64,000 bases of DNA from Spongospora subterranea f. sp. subterranea (GCA_049724395.1 JAUGWO010000003.1:1-64000); one strand, 5' to 3'. Positions 32,275 through 44,033 are shown, counted from the stretch's first letter. Numbers and translations are program-made. Notes: generated by a model from the sequence alone, not told the origin.

Positions 32275-33929
32275 ATGTCGAAATCGAAAATCACTCTGTC
32301 TCATGCTGCAAGAAAAGCCATCGACCTTGGTACGGCGGTGTCTGCTTTGATGGCGGGTAAATCTGATCGGTATGGTGAACAGAGGCAAAATATGGGGCTA
32401 TGAACTACGCGCCGCTCCCTGTGGTATTAGCGAGAGGGAAAGGAGTTCATGTCTGGGATGTGGATGATAATCAGTATTTGGATATGTTGAGTGCGTATTC
32501 GGCCGTGAATCAAGGTCATTGCCACCCGAGATTGCTCAAGGTGCTCAAAGAACAGTCGGAGAGGCTGACATTAACAAGCAGAGCGTTCCACAATGATATG
32601 CTCGGCAGGTTTTATTTCATATCACTCCTCATTCCTAGAACAGCGTTTCGAAAAAAGCGTCCTTCAGGCAATTGGTTGTCAAACCAGTTTTGAATTCTAT
32701 ACAGGTACGAAGAATTCATGTCGAAGAAGTTCGGATACAATCGCATATTGCCAATGAACACTGGAGTTGAAGCGTGTGATACAGGTACATTCGTTTTCCG
32801 AATCATTGTAGGTGAAGTTGAGTTTGTTTCTGCAGCGGTTAAACTCGCAAGGCGATGGGCATATGACGTTAAGGGCGTTCCTGAAAACACAGCCCGAGTT
32901 GTCTTCGCAAATAACAACTTCTGGGGGCGTTCATTAGCGGCGATCTCGGCATCCAATGATCCATCATCCAGAAACGGATTTGGCCCTTTCATGCCAGGAT
33001 TTGACCTAATCAAGTATAATGACGTAGCCGGCGTTGAAGAAGGTCGTGAAAAACCCTGAAGTGGCCGCTTTTATGGTCGAACCTATACAGGTTGTTATCG
33101 ATTTACCCTTTCAAATCCGACCTGATCAACGCAACTTGTTAGGGAGAAGCCGGGGTGGTGGTTCCAGATCCAGGCTATCTCCAAGAAGTATCACAAATAT
33201 GTAAAGACAACAATGTTCTATTTATCACCGACGAGGTTTTGCCGTTCGCATGACACACCACCATTCATGATGTTTACATCAGTAATGTCGTTCTTCAGGT
33301 TCAGACGGGGCTTGGCCGTACTGGCGAACTGCTGTGTCATTATGACGAAGGGGTTCGGCCCGATATCGTAGTTTTAGGTATATTAGAACAAGCGGATGCA
33401 CTTGACAAATCGTTTGATGATATTTGTTGTAGGAAAAGCATTATCTGGAGGAATAATGCCTGTTAGTGCTGTTCTTGCTGATGATGAGATCATGTTGACG
33501 GTTAAACCTGGTGAGCATGGTTCAACATACGGTGGAAACCCATTGGCCGACGCTCTGGCTATGGAAGCAATTACCGTATTGGAAGAAGAGGATATGATCC
33601 AGAATTCAGCAATAATGGGGGAGGTAGTATTTATTGAAATGGAATTTGTCATATTTCTGATCTCACAATAGCTGTTCCGAAAGGGATTGAAGAGCATCGA
33701 CTCGCCATATATTGAATGTGTTCGAGGCAAGGGATTATTCACTGCCATGGTTATAACTCCAAGAAAATCGCGAACCGCATACGATCTGTGCTTATCTCTC
33801 ATGAAGAAGGGTCTATTAGCAAAACAAACCCAAACCCACATTATCCGATTCGCACCACCACTGGTCATTAATCATGAGCAGATTGAACACGCTGTAGACC
33901 TGATTGGGCAAGCATTGAAAGAATATTAA
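32275..33929 (+). CDS. OAT: ornithine aminotransferase (PLP enzyme)
   Basis: This class-III aminotransferase converts ornithine and 2-oxoglutarate to glutamate semialdehyde and glutamate. Eight short introns are removed. Verified borders: 32330-32382, 32609-32704, 32785-32835; others lie near 33086-33142, 33229-33298, 33376-33432 and 33623-33671. The joined pieces give [99 protein letters not shown], the PLP-lysine segment [18 protein letters not shown], and the end [16 protein letters not shown]. At about 33038-33043 one base too many separates VAGVEE from [16 protein letters not shown]. This is either a sequence error or a real +1 frameshift. No mitochondrial presequence is evident: the start is [15 protein letters not shown]. 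Confidence 0.93.
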
Positions 33930-35100
33930 TCAACACTTGAGGTTCTGTGGTGAAGCATCTTGACTTTCAAATTGGTGCCGCATGTCACTGTTTTGGCTGT
34001 TAGCTGGTCCCCAAATAGCAGGCGCCGCTGCCAACACTTCAAATACACAATAAATCCACAGTTGATCGCAATTTGGGAGAACGGCGGATGAAGAGTTCAA
34101 CAATGTTGATCTGCTTTGAATTTCGTAAACCGATCGGCATTTACCTCGATTATTGACGAAAGACAATATCCTGTTTTGAGACGAACGCCATATTCGATCT
34201 GACCAGCTCAATATGGAGAGAAACAGTCAGTACAACAGAATGAGTATTTGCCATTGACATCTAATACGAGGATGTCAAAGCACGAGAGGTCGTTGTGTCA
34301 GCTCCTATAACGGCGTTCAGAAGGAACAAAAAGCCAACTAGCAAAGTCGTCGGAAATCTGAATTGATGCGTTCGTTCGCTTGCAAATCTGCAAATACACA
34401 ATTTCGGCAGCACTGACCCGCTTAGCAAAAACGCATTTGGGTTTCGATTAATGTCGACACAGGCCTTGAGAACCTGAATTCATTTCGGTCGAACCTCGTT
34501 CTTTGAGACAGAATTTGCATTCGGTTTCAGAACCTGATGAGAATATTCAAATAAATAAACTTCATATTCTGATATACGGCTGAACCGACAATGCGATTCT
34601 TTAAACCACTTGAGGTCGCCTTCATGAGTCGAATATATTCGGGTGCCATCTGGGTTATCAGAAACCCATTCATGTAAAAAATGCTTCAAATAGATTTCAG
34701 ATGGAACCGGAAACGGTTGTCGTAATGGATCCTGTCCTGTGCCTTTTTGTCAACCCCTGTTGATCTTGACAGTATCGGGACCAAATTCTCGATTCAGGTT
34801 GCTTTCGCAACCTGGCCTAATTGTTCATGACTGGTGCTTTTTGGAGAAATGAAGAATTTTGACATTCCTGGTCACGTATGATAAATACCAGTCTTATTGG
34901 AGGGGAAATCGCGCTCAAGCAACAATCTCGCTTTGGTCTGCAAGTGAATCAAAGCGAAGGGAGACTTTGGATCTGATGAACCCCGGTCAAAATTCAATGA
35001 TAATACGTGGAAGTATTTGGTGTCTGCTTCAATAGAACGGACCGATGGGTTAGGGACGGCAATGCCAACCAGCAGTTATTGGGTTGACGGCGGGAGCGGT
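33930..35100. other. intergenic stretch with weak minus-strand frames
   Basis: Two minus-strand frames are open: 33930-34211 (93 residues, low-complexity serine-rich middle) and 34480-34689 (69 residues, including FLHEWVSDNPDGTRIYSTHE and EYEVYLFEYSHQVL, which looks protein-like). Neither matches a family I know. 34700-35000 shows nothing that I can name. Confidence 0.25.
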
Positions 35101-35138
35101 GGCAGGGCCGGGCGCATGGCGCTACAGGACAACCAGTC

Positions 35139-35916
35139 ATGCAGGGTGATGGGGCGGAACGCGTTCCCAACGAGATCTGCACATCGGTCGACATCCATAA
35201 CAACGTGATCGGATGCATTTCTCGTGCCCAGCTCAGGTCCGACAATTGCCTTCATCGCGCCACCTATATCTATGTTCACAATCCCTCGTAATTACCATCG
35301 GCACTCGAAATTACTGAATTCAGTGAACATTGTGTATTCGATTAGCAAAACCCAGCTCCTCGTGCAAAGGCGAACTTCCACGAAAGATTACTGCCCAAAT
35401 ATGTTGGTTTCATCGCGTTAATGCCAAAACCGTCGGCCAACGTAATGATCAGGTTGGATCCATGTTTTGGCGGTGTTGTCGCCTATCCAGAATCATATGA
35501 ACAGGTAGGATGAATGTTTGCGAATCGATGAAAAACACATCCTAACTGCCATCTAGAACGCTATTCGAGAGCTCAGGGAGGAGATCGGCTTGCCATCGAC
35601 GTCATTAGTCCGCTCAGGTATTACCGAGCTCTACGAAGATGAATCGACGCGCGTGTTCGGCGACGTCTGGACCGCCGAATTCACTGGGTTAGCCGTTCGC
35701 TGAGTTTTCCGTCGGCCCGCTCATGTGTTCGGCTCTGCAGAGATATAGGATCGATGACGCTTCAGGCGGAGGAGGTCGCCCTCTGTATCATGGATGAACA
35801 TCGACGATGTATTGTGTGGCAATCCGAATCGCCAACCAGACGGGTTCACACCGGATGCGGTTTTCTTTCTTAGATTGCTTGTTGATAGATCGAAAATGTT
35901 CGGGATCGCCATCTGA
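35139..35916 (+). CDS. Nudix hydrolase, YfcD-like
   Basis: This is a Nudix-fold enzyme, a family that hydrolyses nucleoside diphosphates linked to another group. Reading from the ATG at 35139, exons give VDIHNNVIGCISRAQLRSDN and CLHRATYIYVHNPSKTQLL. Next come VQRRTSTKDYCPNMLDPCFG and the full Nudix box GVVAYPESYEQNAIRELREE with IGL, which fits GX5EX7REUXEEXGU. The C-terminal part follows: YEDESTRVFGDVWTAEFTG, then TLQAEEVAL and GFTPDAVFFLRLL before the stop at 35914-35916. Short introns are needed at about 35289-35345, 35403-35451, 35510-35569, near 35688-35742 and 35785-35837. The HRATYI and KILVQRRT-like blocks closely resemble bacterial YfcD and related eukaryotic proteins; the substrate is unknown. 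The last two introns are less certain. Confidence 0.8.
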
Positions 35917-36629
35917 AGCCATAAACTACAGCGTCAACGGAATTTTCGGAGTGTTTTGAAGACATTTCTAATGAGTCGAGTTCGAGTGAATACGCCATCT
36001 GTAGGAGCCGCTGAGCTGATCAGGGTCAAAACCATCGCATAAAATGAGCGTGGCCACGAGTTCACAACTATTGCCGGGTAAGTCGATATAGTTGGCGAAG
36101 TTGGCTTTTTTTGCAAGCAGCGTTGTGCTGCAGCGCCTCAACCGGTCGATTCATCAACACCATGCGCTCGCGACGGGGAACGCCCGGGAGACTGCTGAAG
36201 TCAATGATCATCAGTGAACAAAAGTTGACACTCAGGCTGATCATAATTTGCATTTATCAAACTGCATACTGGCGGTCGCTATCGGAATCAGCACCTCGGT
36301 TTTTATTTCGAACATTCGTTCTGACGGTTTTTACACCCGAAAATGACGCTGGTTCCTGGTTTTGGTGACCGGGCGCGGCCTGCCACGACCCACTGTGGTC
36401 GGGCGCTGTCATGGGGGCACGGGCGCGCAACCATTCCAGTACAGTGTCTGTATGTACAGTGTACACGAGAACGGCGGGACAGGTGGATCGGCCTCCTCGT
36501 TTCTCCGTGATCCTCTGACGGCCGATGGCGCTGCCCTCCCTGTGATCGATCGACCGTCCCTTGTTGGCCTGCTGGCAGGCTCTCGTGCGCCCGCCCAGGG
36601 ATCCATCCCGCGCGCCTCGCTCCCGACCC
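35917..36629 (-). other. stretch with weak minus-strand coding signal
   Basis: Between the Nudix gene and EPL1, minus-strand frames at 35934-36116 and 36068-36253 are open, and an overlapping one reads KKANFANYIDLPGNSCELVA followed by TLILCDGFDPDQLSGSYRW, which looks protein-like. They lie in different frames and could be one small spliced gene transcribed towards the Nudix gene. I cannot name it. The long GC-rich frames on both strands at 36257-36740 look like shadows of the EPL1 start region. Confidence 0.3.
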
Positions 36630-38315
36630 ATGTCGCGCCATCTGCGAACCCGCAACGTCGATACGCAGAAGCGATTACGGATCAGCGTCGTCGACGACGA
36701 TGACGTTGGCGAACCGACCAACGATGCCGACCTGGTCCGCATCCTGGAGGTGATTGAGACTCGCGATAATCGGGTTCAGGCGGAAATTCCCATCCCCGGT
36801 GTGGTAATTAAGAGCACGACAGCGCTGTCCCAGACCTCGTTGACGACCAACCCGTTCAAACGTCCTCATCATTATATTCATCACCATCAGCACTGCGGGA
36901 GCGGTCTTTTCACTGACACGATCACGTACGACCTTCGCCGACAGGATATCGTCTGGGCTCAGGAGCAGGGCCTGGACGAGGATTTGCTGGAGGCGGTCAT
37001 CACGCAATACGAGATCGAAGCCGGGCGGCTGACCCAGGACGCGGATTGCCAGTCGGTGTTCCGCCTGACGCAGGCCTGTCGTCTGGTTCAAGGGCGAGCA
37101 TCGGAGAAGGACGCGTCCAGGATATACTCGTACTGGTTGGATCGTAGAAGGGCCAGGGGTAAACCACTCATCGCCCTGTTCGAACGACCGCCCAGTTTTG
37201 ACGACCCGTCCCCACATGTCGCATTCCGGGCCAGGGAGAATCTCAGGAGGGTAATACCGCGTTTTCGGGGGGGTTTTAGGTCAACACATCACTGATGATC
37301 GTTCTCAGATATGCACCAGGAACCCCAGAAAAAATGATTATCTATCGTTCTGCAAATTACGGCTGCTCAAGCGGGATACGCTCGATGTGATTCATATTTT
37401 GGATCAGATCCAGAAGCGGGAAGCTCTGAAGAGGAATAGGTTATCGCCATCGTCGTCTTTCCCGCGATTATCTTCTGTTTTTCTGATCGTGAATCGCTCA
37501 GGCTGTTACTCGAAACTGAAACTTTCGACATTCGTTTGAGTCAAACCCCATATGGGAAATACCTTTCCAGCACTGTCAAACGGTCGGCTAATGAAGAGGC
37601 CATATTCCGGAATCTGTATTCAAGTCTTGGCAAATCGAACTATGAATTGCATGTCAAATCAGAGAGGTTGCCGTCGTTTTACCTCCACGACCTGGTCCCA
37701 TATTGATCCGTTGTTGTTTGTTGTTGTTCTCGCGTAGGTCTCGGGCTCCTCGACGACCAAAGGTTTCGGCGACGCAACGACCGACCAATGTGCACCGCGA
37801 TCCGGCCAGGTCTCCCGCCCACGAGCGACCGCTGGTTCAGCACCACATTCCTCAGCCTCAGCAAACGTTCGATTTCAAGTTCGCCAACATCACTCTATCG
37901 TCGGATGAAGATGAATCAGAACCCGATACAGGTACGATCCTTTTCCGTCTCCAATTGGCGATGGTCGCCCCTCAAAATTGCGATTCGCTGTTCAGAAGCG
38001 GATATTGCGTTCTACAGCGCCGTGGAGAAATATCTGCAAACTGGTGGTCGTACTCGCCAGAAACGCGTCAAGAAACCGGACATGTATAGCGACCATCTAG
38101 GATATCTGCAAACGCGGATACAGAGGAATGGGCAGGTACGGCTGGGTTCGTCAGCCTGTACGGCAACAATTGGTTTAACTAGCAGATGTCTGGGTTAGGT
38201 CTGGCTGGATCCGGTGATATTCGATCAGATGGCGTACGTTGACAAGGCGGTCAAGCCGGCCATACCTGTCCACCATCAGGGTTCGGTCGCGTCCAAGTGC
38301 CCGGCGTCGTCCTAG
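36630..38315 (+). CDS. EPL1: Enhancer of polycomb-like EPL1, NuA4/TIP60 acetyltransferase subunit
   Basis: EPL1/EPC proteins form the core platform that links the Esa1/TIP60 histone acetyltransferase to NuA4. The start at 36630 gives MSRHLRTRNVDTQKRL, comparable to the family start FRARALDASKPL. The first exon ends at 37250 after ASRIYSYWLDRRRARGKPLI and PHVAFRARENLRR, the diagnostic EPC block (family YEYWIKKR and PYVAFRRR). After an intron of 58 bases (37251-37308) it continues ICTRNPRKNDYLSFCKLRLL and then VIHILDQIQKREALKRNR. Later exons give LLLETETFDIRLSQTPYGKY, FDFKFANITLSSDEDESEPD, DIAFYSAVEKYLQTGGRTRQ, and GQVWLDPVIFDQMAY before a stop at 38313-38315. About five introns in all. The acidic first part (VVDDDDVGEPTNDAD) is lineage-specific. 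The final exon end is the least sure point. Confidence 0.88.
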
Positions 38316-38929
38316 ATCTGGGTTCCGTTCCAAACTCCCTTTAATATTAGAGTTGCAATTGAGTTCATTAGGCGGCCTTTGGTTGGCCAGGCACGAGTCC
38401 GTGTTTTGTCCATGGCCCTAAGATCATATCCCCACAGTTATACCTTTCCAATACATCCTGCAAATTAAAAATCGTACTCGTATTCTGGAGCGGGTCGACT
38501 TGTTGCGTTGTTTACTGTTATCTCATATTGTTTTATCGTAGCCCAGACTATACCTCAGGTTAATGCAATAAACGGGCACAGATCAGAACCGCTGAATAGG
38601 AAAAAACAGCAGATCCCAACATGATTGACATGAACGTTTTGATAATGTGGTCGCCAGCCCGGATTGGCCATATGCGGTCACCTCTGGTGTCCACTCGCTT
38701 TTCTCGACTCAGGGAGGCTCAGGGTGATGGATGGGTTCACTTGAGTGCACATACGGTGGACACGGCGACAGTTGCATTGCACGTCTGAGCCGGGCACTCT
38801 ACGACTCATGTTTGTTTGTGCTTGTGCTGATTTTGTTTCAGTCGACATTCATATCATATTCGATAAGATCGAGACCGCTTGTTCACACCAGTCTAAGGCG
38901 ATAACCATTTTCATTGGTCGACGTCCATA
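38316..38929. other. intergenic region between EPL1 and AIP1
   Basis: About 610 bases with no supported gene. An AATAAA-like CAATAAACG at about 38567-38575 could be the EPL1 3' signal. A short open frame at 38745-38930 runs into the AIP1 start region and looks like 5' untranslated sequence. Confidence 0.4.
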
Positions 38930-41376
38930 ATGGCGTCTGCATGCCCAAAATTACAATCCGTATTTGCTCCATCGCCGCAAACCAAGCGCGGATATGGAGT
39001 CCAGATCCACTCGTCCAAGGCGAAAGGCCTGTTCACATACTGTAATGGGAAGAACGTCATCATTCGCCAGATAAACGACCCTCTGCGATGTGAAATCTTC
39101 TCCGAGCATAAATGTAATGTCTCCGTTGCCAAGGTACGACCCATGTCATGTGTCCAACACTGTTTCACACGTTGACGACGCGGGTCATTAGTTTTCTCCT
39201 AATGGGGAATGGGTCGCATCCGGTGATTGTAAAGGTCGTGTGCTGGTTTGGGGGCTCAAGAACAAGATCGTCAAAAGCGAGGTGAATGTATGTCGGGACG
39301 TGTTTGACATCGCGTGGTCAGACGACGGCAAGAGGATCGTGGCTGTCGGCGATGGCAGCGATTCGTTTGCCAAGGCGTTCCTGTGGGATACGGGCAGTAC
39401 TGTCGGCGATATCACTAACCATAGCAAATCGATCCTTTCTGTCGATATCCGCCAAGTTCGCCCCTATCGGGTTGTCACCGCTTCCGAAGATAAACAGGTG
39501 AATATCTATCAAGGTCCGCCTTTCCGCTTTGATAAAATGCACGACAAGCACTCGCGGTATCCGAATCAGGTACTTCAAAACAATGTTGACCATTTTTGTT
39601 CCGTTCCGTTTCCAACGAGTATTTTCAGGTCCGCTTTTCTCCAAACGGGGAGTTTTTTATCTCAGTTGGGTCCGATAAATCCATATTTTTGTTCGCGGGC
39701 GAATCCGGTGATTTTATTAGAGATCTCAGTGAGGCTGGCGCCGCTCCTGATGCCCATCAAGGGTCGATATGGTCGTTCTGCTGGTCGCCTGACTCCAGTT
39801 CCATTTTGACGGTTTCCGGTGATTAACGACGGCCTTGATTCGATTGGCTTTGGTCATTGATCTTTTTTTTTGGACAGGGGATAGTACTGCTAAGGTCTGG
39901 AATGTAAAGGAATCCAAGGTTGTTCAAACGTTCAGTTTCCCAGCCGAGGGAACTACTTGTCATCAGCAGGTTATCGACTCTCACATTACATTGCGTTCGT
40001 TTATCTGATACGAAAAATATTCTAGGTCGGATGTCTTTGGCATGATGAAGATACGTTGTTGACCGTTTCTCTCTCCGGATCCATCAACTTTCTCGACCGG
40101 AAGAATCCTTCAACGCTAAAGTCTGTAATTCGCGGTCATTGCCCTGCGATAAGCGCGCTCTGTGTCGACATGAAATCGAAATTAGGTTTTTTCTTGAAAT
40201 ACACTTACAAAAAAGGGGCCTGAGAGCAGTTGCGAATAGTTTATTCTGGCGATTGCAATGGCTCCATATATCAATGGAACCCCCTTACGAACGTCATCAA
40301 GGAAATGAACAATGTCGGAGAGGGCGCCAAGAATATCAGCGATATGGCCGTTTCCTCTGATACCTCGACACTCTCCTCGGTAGCTTTCGATGACATCCTG
40401 CGATACAACGCGTAATTTGTTCTGGTCTACCTGTAGTCCCAGTGTTTTGTTTACCAAACTATAGGGGTGCCACTGGTGTTGCCCTTCCTGGGCAACCTGT
40501 TGCCATGGCTGCGGGATCCAATGGTGTCGTGATTATAGTTACACGAAAGAAGCAGTTGGTGGTCGTGGTCAATAACGACCAGGTGGTTGGGTTTGCAGGT
40601 TTTTCGACACAGCAATTGAAGTTTTTTCGTAGGTGGATTGCGTTGATTTGGGATTCGTCCCTTCTGGAATAGCGTTGTCTCCAGACGGACTGCAAGTATT
40701 GTTTCTCTCATGGCGATTTTTTTCACTTCTTCTAATTCGATTTCAGGTCGCAGTCAGTGGCGACAAATCTGTACCGCTGTTCAACATCGATGGTAAAAGT
40801 CACAAAGCCACCGCAGCTCAAAAGTTGATCAAGCACACTGATGCCACATCTGCTGTCGCATATTCCCCAGGTTCATTGCGATTGATAAAAATTCGTTTCG
40901 GCTCTATATTGACCTACGCCCATATGTAGATGGTCGCTTTCTCTGCACTGCTGATGGCCAGCGTAGCGTTTACGTCTGGAATCGAGACACCGGTATTGAC
41001 ACAATGACCTTCAACATAATGTTTTTAATTATTTCCATCTCTATATTGTATGGATAGGGGAAGTCTGTAACCCATCGGCGTGGCGTTTTCATGCAGCAAA
41101 AGTGACATCCGTTTGTTTCTCTCCTTCGTCGAAAGCTTTAGCAACTGGGAGCGTCGATCAATCCGTCCTTGTCTTCACTGATTTTGTTGAATTCACGTCC
41201 ACTCGCATGAAAATCGACCGTAACGACTAGTTTTTCACAATTTTCGAGCTACTGCTAACTGTTAAACTTTAGCTGCCCACATGGGAGGTGTATCGCAAGT
41301 AAAATTTCTGGACGATACGCGACTCGTAAGCACTGGCGACGATCGTGCTGTCAAACTATGGGAGTTGTCTGCGTAA
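38930..41376 (+). CDS. AIP1: actin-interacting protein 1 (AIP1/WDR1), two-propeller WD40 protein
   Basis: AIP1 binds actin together with cofilin and speeds filament disassembly. About ten short introns split the gene. The start MASACPKLQSVFAPSPQTKR matches the family N-terminus (FAPLP-T-RG). Successive WD units read FSPNGEWVASGDCKGRVLVW, DIAWSDDGKRIVAVGDGSD, SVDIRQVRPYRVVTASEDK, VRFSPNGEFFISVGSDKS, SFCWSPDSSSILTVSGD, DSTAKVWNVKESKVVQTF and LTVSLSGSINFLDRKNPS. They continue VYSGDCNGSIYQWNP, GIALSPDGLQ, VAVSGDKSVPLFNID, TSVCFSPSSKALATGSVDQS and the last blade VKFLDDTRLVSTGDDRAVKL-WELSA with the stop at 41374-41376. The whole two-propeller layout of about 600 residues is present. I did not fix every intron border. 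Confidence 0.92.
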
Positions 41377-41468
41377 TGAGAATTTCGATAAATGATTTAT
41401 CGCACTGATAATCGTTGAATTATATACACATCAATGGCACAATTAGGAAATAACGTCGGCGAGACAGT

Positions 41469-42772
41469 TCACATTGGTATTTGCTGCTTGAAGAACTCGG
41501 CGAGCTTGTGGGCGCGAAACTGGAACTTCATGGTCTGTCTTTGGCGAAGACGCTCGACACGTTGACCTCGCTTCACAAGCTCAACGGCCGTCTTTGTGGT
41601 TTCTACGTTGCCGATCAACTTGGTGGCCAATATGTGACGACGCTTCGTTGCCATGGATGTCGTTTGACCAGCTCGTTGCCGATAAATTAATCTACAGAAA
41701 GGATCAATGTTGGAACCACAGTCGAGTGGATTGGGAGACAATGTGGCCGTACTTATAATCGCGATGGCCAATGATGTTTCCGTTTGATATGACTAACTCT
41801 TGGAAATCGTTCACATCCGATATAGCTGGACGCGCTGACGACAACACGACCTATGGCAGAATTAGAAATCATTATGATTGTGGGCAGAAGAGCACTACCT
41901 CTTTGCCGCCATCGTCATCGGCACTCTCGGGATCGAAATCGTAAAACTCATCGAATTCGAATCCATCACTGGGTTCAACATCGCTGGCCTCATCGTCGGA
42001 CTCGTCGTTGAGATCATCATTGGCGCTGTCTACGGAAACATGTTTTAACCAAGATGGCGCAAAAACAAGTGGATTGAGACTGACCTTGTGGCTCCCACCT
42101 CATCTTGCAATGGCTTTTATCGTGCATATGGCCTTGGACCGCCGTCAGATTCTTGAATGTGGCATTACAGAATATACATACGTGGCCGATTCCGATTTTA
42201 CAGCCGAAATAGAGGATCAGGCCGGATACGTCGATCAGGAATTCCTGATAGGGGACGAAGAACCCATGGGCCTTGGTCATGTGTTCCAGGGAGGTCTGGA
42301 GATCGGGCGCGACGTGCGAGCAGAACAGGCACGTCCCTATGGGAATATGGGATGGCGCTACATCTGCGCGATCGCGATTCGCAGCGTGAACCATGACCGT
42401 GTCGCCTGCTTCGCCATCGTCATCATCGACGGGAATTGCATCGGATCCTCCACGCTCCTTGGCGTCGTTGGCAGCCGATGATTGCCGATGCTTTTTCGAG
42501 CGTTGATGATCGGATAACGAGGTCGACGAATGGAATTTCTTGCCACAGCACGATGTGATGACGACGGCTGGTTTAGAACTGGCTTTGGCGGTGGCCGTGA
42601 TCGCGATATGCTGATATTGCTCCAGCGACAATGGGGGCAACGATGCGCATTTCCGCTTGACGTTATACCTGTGCCATTGCGACGAATAGTGATCCGATCG
42701 ACAACTGGCCGACGACGCGTCCGAAAGTGTGAACCGACATGATGTGCAGGTAGTGGGGGTGACACTGTCCAT
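41469..42772 (-). CDS. REI1: REI1/ZNF622, zinc-finger 60S ribosome maturation factor
   Basis: REI1-type proteins act late in cytoplasmic 60S subunit maturation and probe the exit tunnel. The start at 42772 (MDSVTPTTCTSCRFTLSD) opens the first C2H2 unit, which continues to SSQWHRYNVKRKC, the hallmark WHRYNLKR block. Next come SCCGKKFHSSTSLSDHQRSK, CLFCSHVAPDLQTSLEHMTK and HGFFVPYQEFLIDVSGLI, then CIFCNATFKNLTAVQGHMHD and KSHCKM. Exon 1 ends at 42085; intron 42030-42084 leads to an acidic exon (NDDLNDESDDEASDVEPSDG, FDEFYDFDPESAD). A later exon gives ELVISNGNIIGHRDYK, and the last one RLRQRQTMKFQFRAHKLAE, ending FFKQQIPM at 41469. Three introns of 46-65 bases. It is tail-to-tail with AIP1 (92 bases apart). 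All zinc ligands visible in the family appear intact. Confidence 0.92.
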
Positions 42773-43127
42773 TGTCAATAACCTGCAAATGAGCACCCGA
42801 CCTGCCTGGATCGATTCACGATCGGACAGTAGATCGATCGACCAAGAGCGCCAAAACAATACCACAGACCTGGGCGGCGCGGACTCCGCCACGGACCTGC
42901 CGTCGGACAGAACATCGGTTTCTGTGTCGAAATGTGCCATGCATGACATGGTTGCGTTCGTCGCCTGATTTAATACCAGTGATGATCCTGCCGTCGGACA
43001 TCAGGTCAGGTTTTCTGATTTTTTTTCAACAGTTTCGGCGACGTTTCATTGAATGATCCAGTCGTTCCTACGACGGTGATTGAATTGAGAATGCGCCGGG
43101 CGCCGATATATATATATTTATTAGTTG

Positions 43128-44033
43128 CTATAGACGGCGGTACACATGTTTTTTCCGTCTGCCTCGTCGTTTGGAAACCTGATTCAGTCTATACCGCTTG
43201 TTCTCATGGTCCACGACGGCCTTCTCGAATTTCCTCAGAAGTTTCGGATCGATTCGTATCGAATTATCGCCGCTGCTCTCGTGGCCAGTTCGAACGTATT
43301 GCAGGGCTCGATGCAATCGCCGGACCTTGATCTTCGTCCTGCGTCCCCTGGATTTGGGCGAGTATTTCAGCCCTTTCCCATGGAGCGGGTGGCGTTTACA
43401 CCCTTTGACGGCGCACATGGATAGACCTTGGCCGATAATGTCTCGAATGAACGGCAGTGACCTGCTGACGACGCCGTTGGCGTTCCCCAGCTTCTGAAAC
43501 CTCCTTCTTTTCCTGTTTTCGGCCCACGCGAGCTGTTTTGCTATGAACAACTTCCTTCTGTTCCTCTTGACGACCGTCGCGAGCTGGTGTTTTGCGAACA
43601 CCATCACAGGTTTGCGTATTCTGAAGACTCTACGTCGAAGGCGCTTGCGTTCGTCGTGATAAAGGTTTGCGTCAGGTGATTCTTCACCATCATATCTGAA
43701 ATAGCGTTCTTGTTCTTCCTGTTCGCCGGGGATGATGTCGTTGTGATGGTTGGCGCAAAACGCTCTCAGTTCGCCATTTATTTCGTTTCTCTTCTTGGCC
43801 GCTTCGCGATTGACCCGTTGCCCTCGATATTTGATATCAAAACGCGCCAGATATGTGGCGAGTGCCGCCCTGTCCGCCGGTGTTGACCCTCGTCTCACCA
43901 GCTCGCGAAACGCGTGCAGCAGGGAATTGGCGTCGCGGAGCAGCGCCTCGCTGATCTGCTCGTCGGCCGGGATACACAGCACCCACACACATAAGGCCAC
44001 GCCGACGACGGTCACGACCCCGATCAACTTCAT
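43128..44033 (-). CDS. basic secreted protein, orphan
   Basis: A single-exon gene of 301 residues. I chose the ATG at 44033 because it opens a good signal peptide (MKLIGVVTVVGVALCVWVLC), with likely cleavage near CIPADEQ. The mature part has a helical acidic/basic section (ISEALLRDANSLLHAFRELV), then becomes very rich in arginine and lysine: KRLRRRVFRIRKPVMVFAKH, KRNRRKLFIAKQLAWAENRK, and a tail SKRRGRRKKHVYRRL. A pair of cysteines with histidine (SMCAVKGCKRHPLHG) is the only motif-like feature. No domain is recognised. Possible roles include a secreted nucleic-acid- or polyanion-binding protein; that is inference from charge only. It lacks introns, unlike its neighbours. Confidence 0.65.
   Translation of the reverse strand: MKLIGVVTVVGVALCVWVLCIPADEQISEALLRDANSLLHAFRELVRRGSTPADRAALATYLARFDIKYRGQRVNREAAKKRNEINGELRAFCANHHNDIIPGEQEEQERYFRYDGEESPDANLYHDERKRLRRRVFRIRKPVMVFAKHQLATVVKRNRRKLFIAKQLAWAENRKRRRFQKLGNANGVVSRSLPFIRDIIGQGLSMCAVKGCKRHPLHGKGLKYSPKSRGRRTKIKVRRLHRALQYVRTGHESSGDNSIRIDPKLLRKFEKAVVDHENKRYRLNQVSKRRGRRKKHVYRRL

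Noticed and set aside
33023-33038. A 16-base intron explaining the frame break in ornithine aminotransferase
   Set aside because: It is far shorter than any other intron here and would shorten a conserved segment; a one-base shift restores the family length exactly.
36257-36742. Several overlapping GC-rich frames on both strands before EPL1
   Set aside because: Mutually exclusive, arginine/proline-rich, no homology; they look like GC shadows of the 5' region.
42008-42481. Plus-strand 157-codon frame
   Set aside because: Antisense shadow of the REI1 zinc-finger gene, whose zinc ligands and introns are clear.
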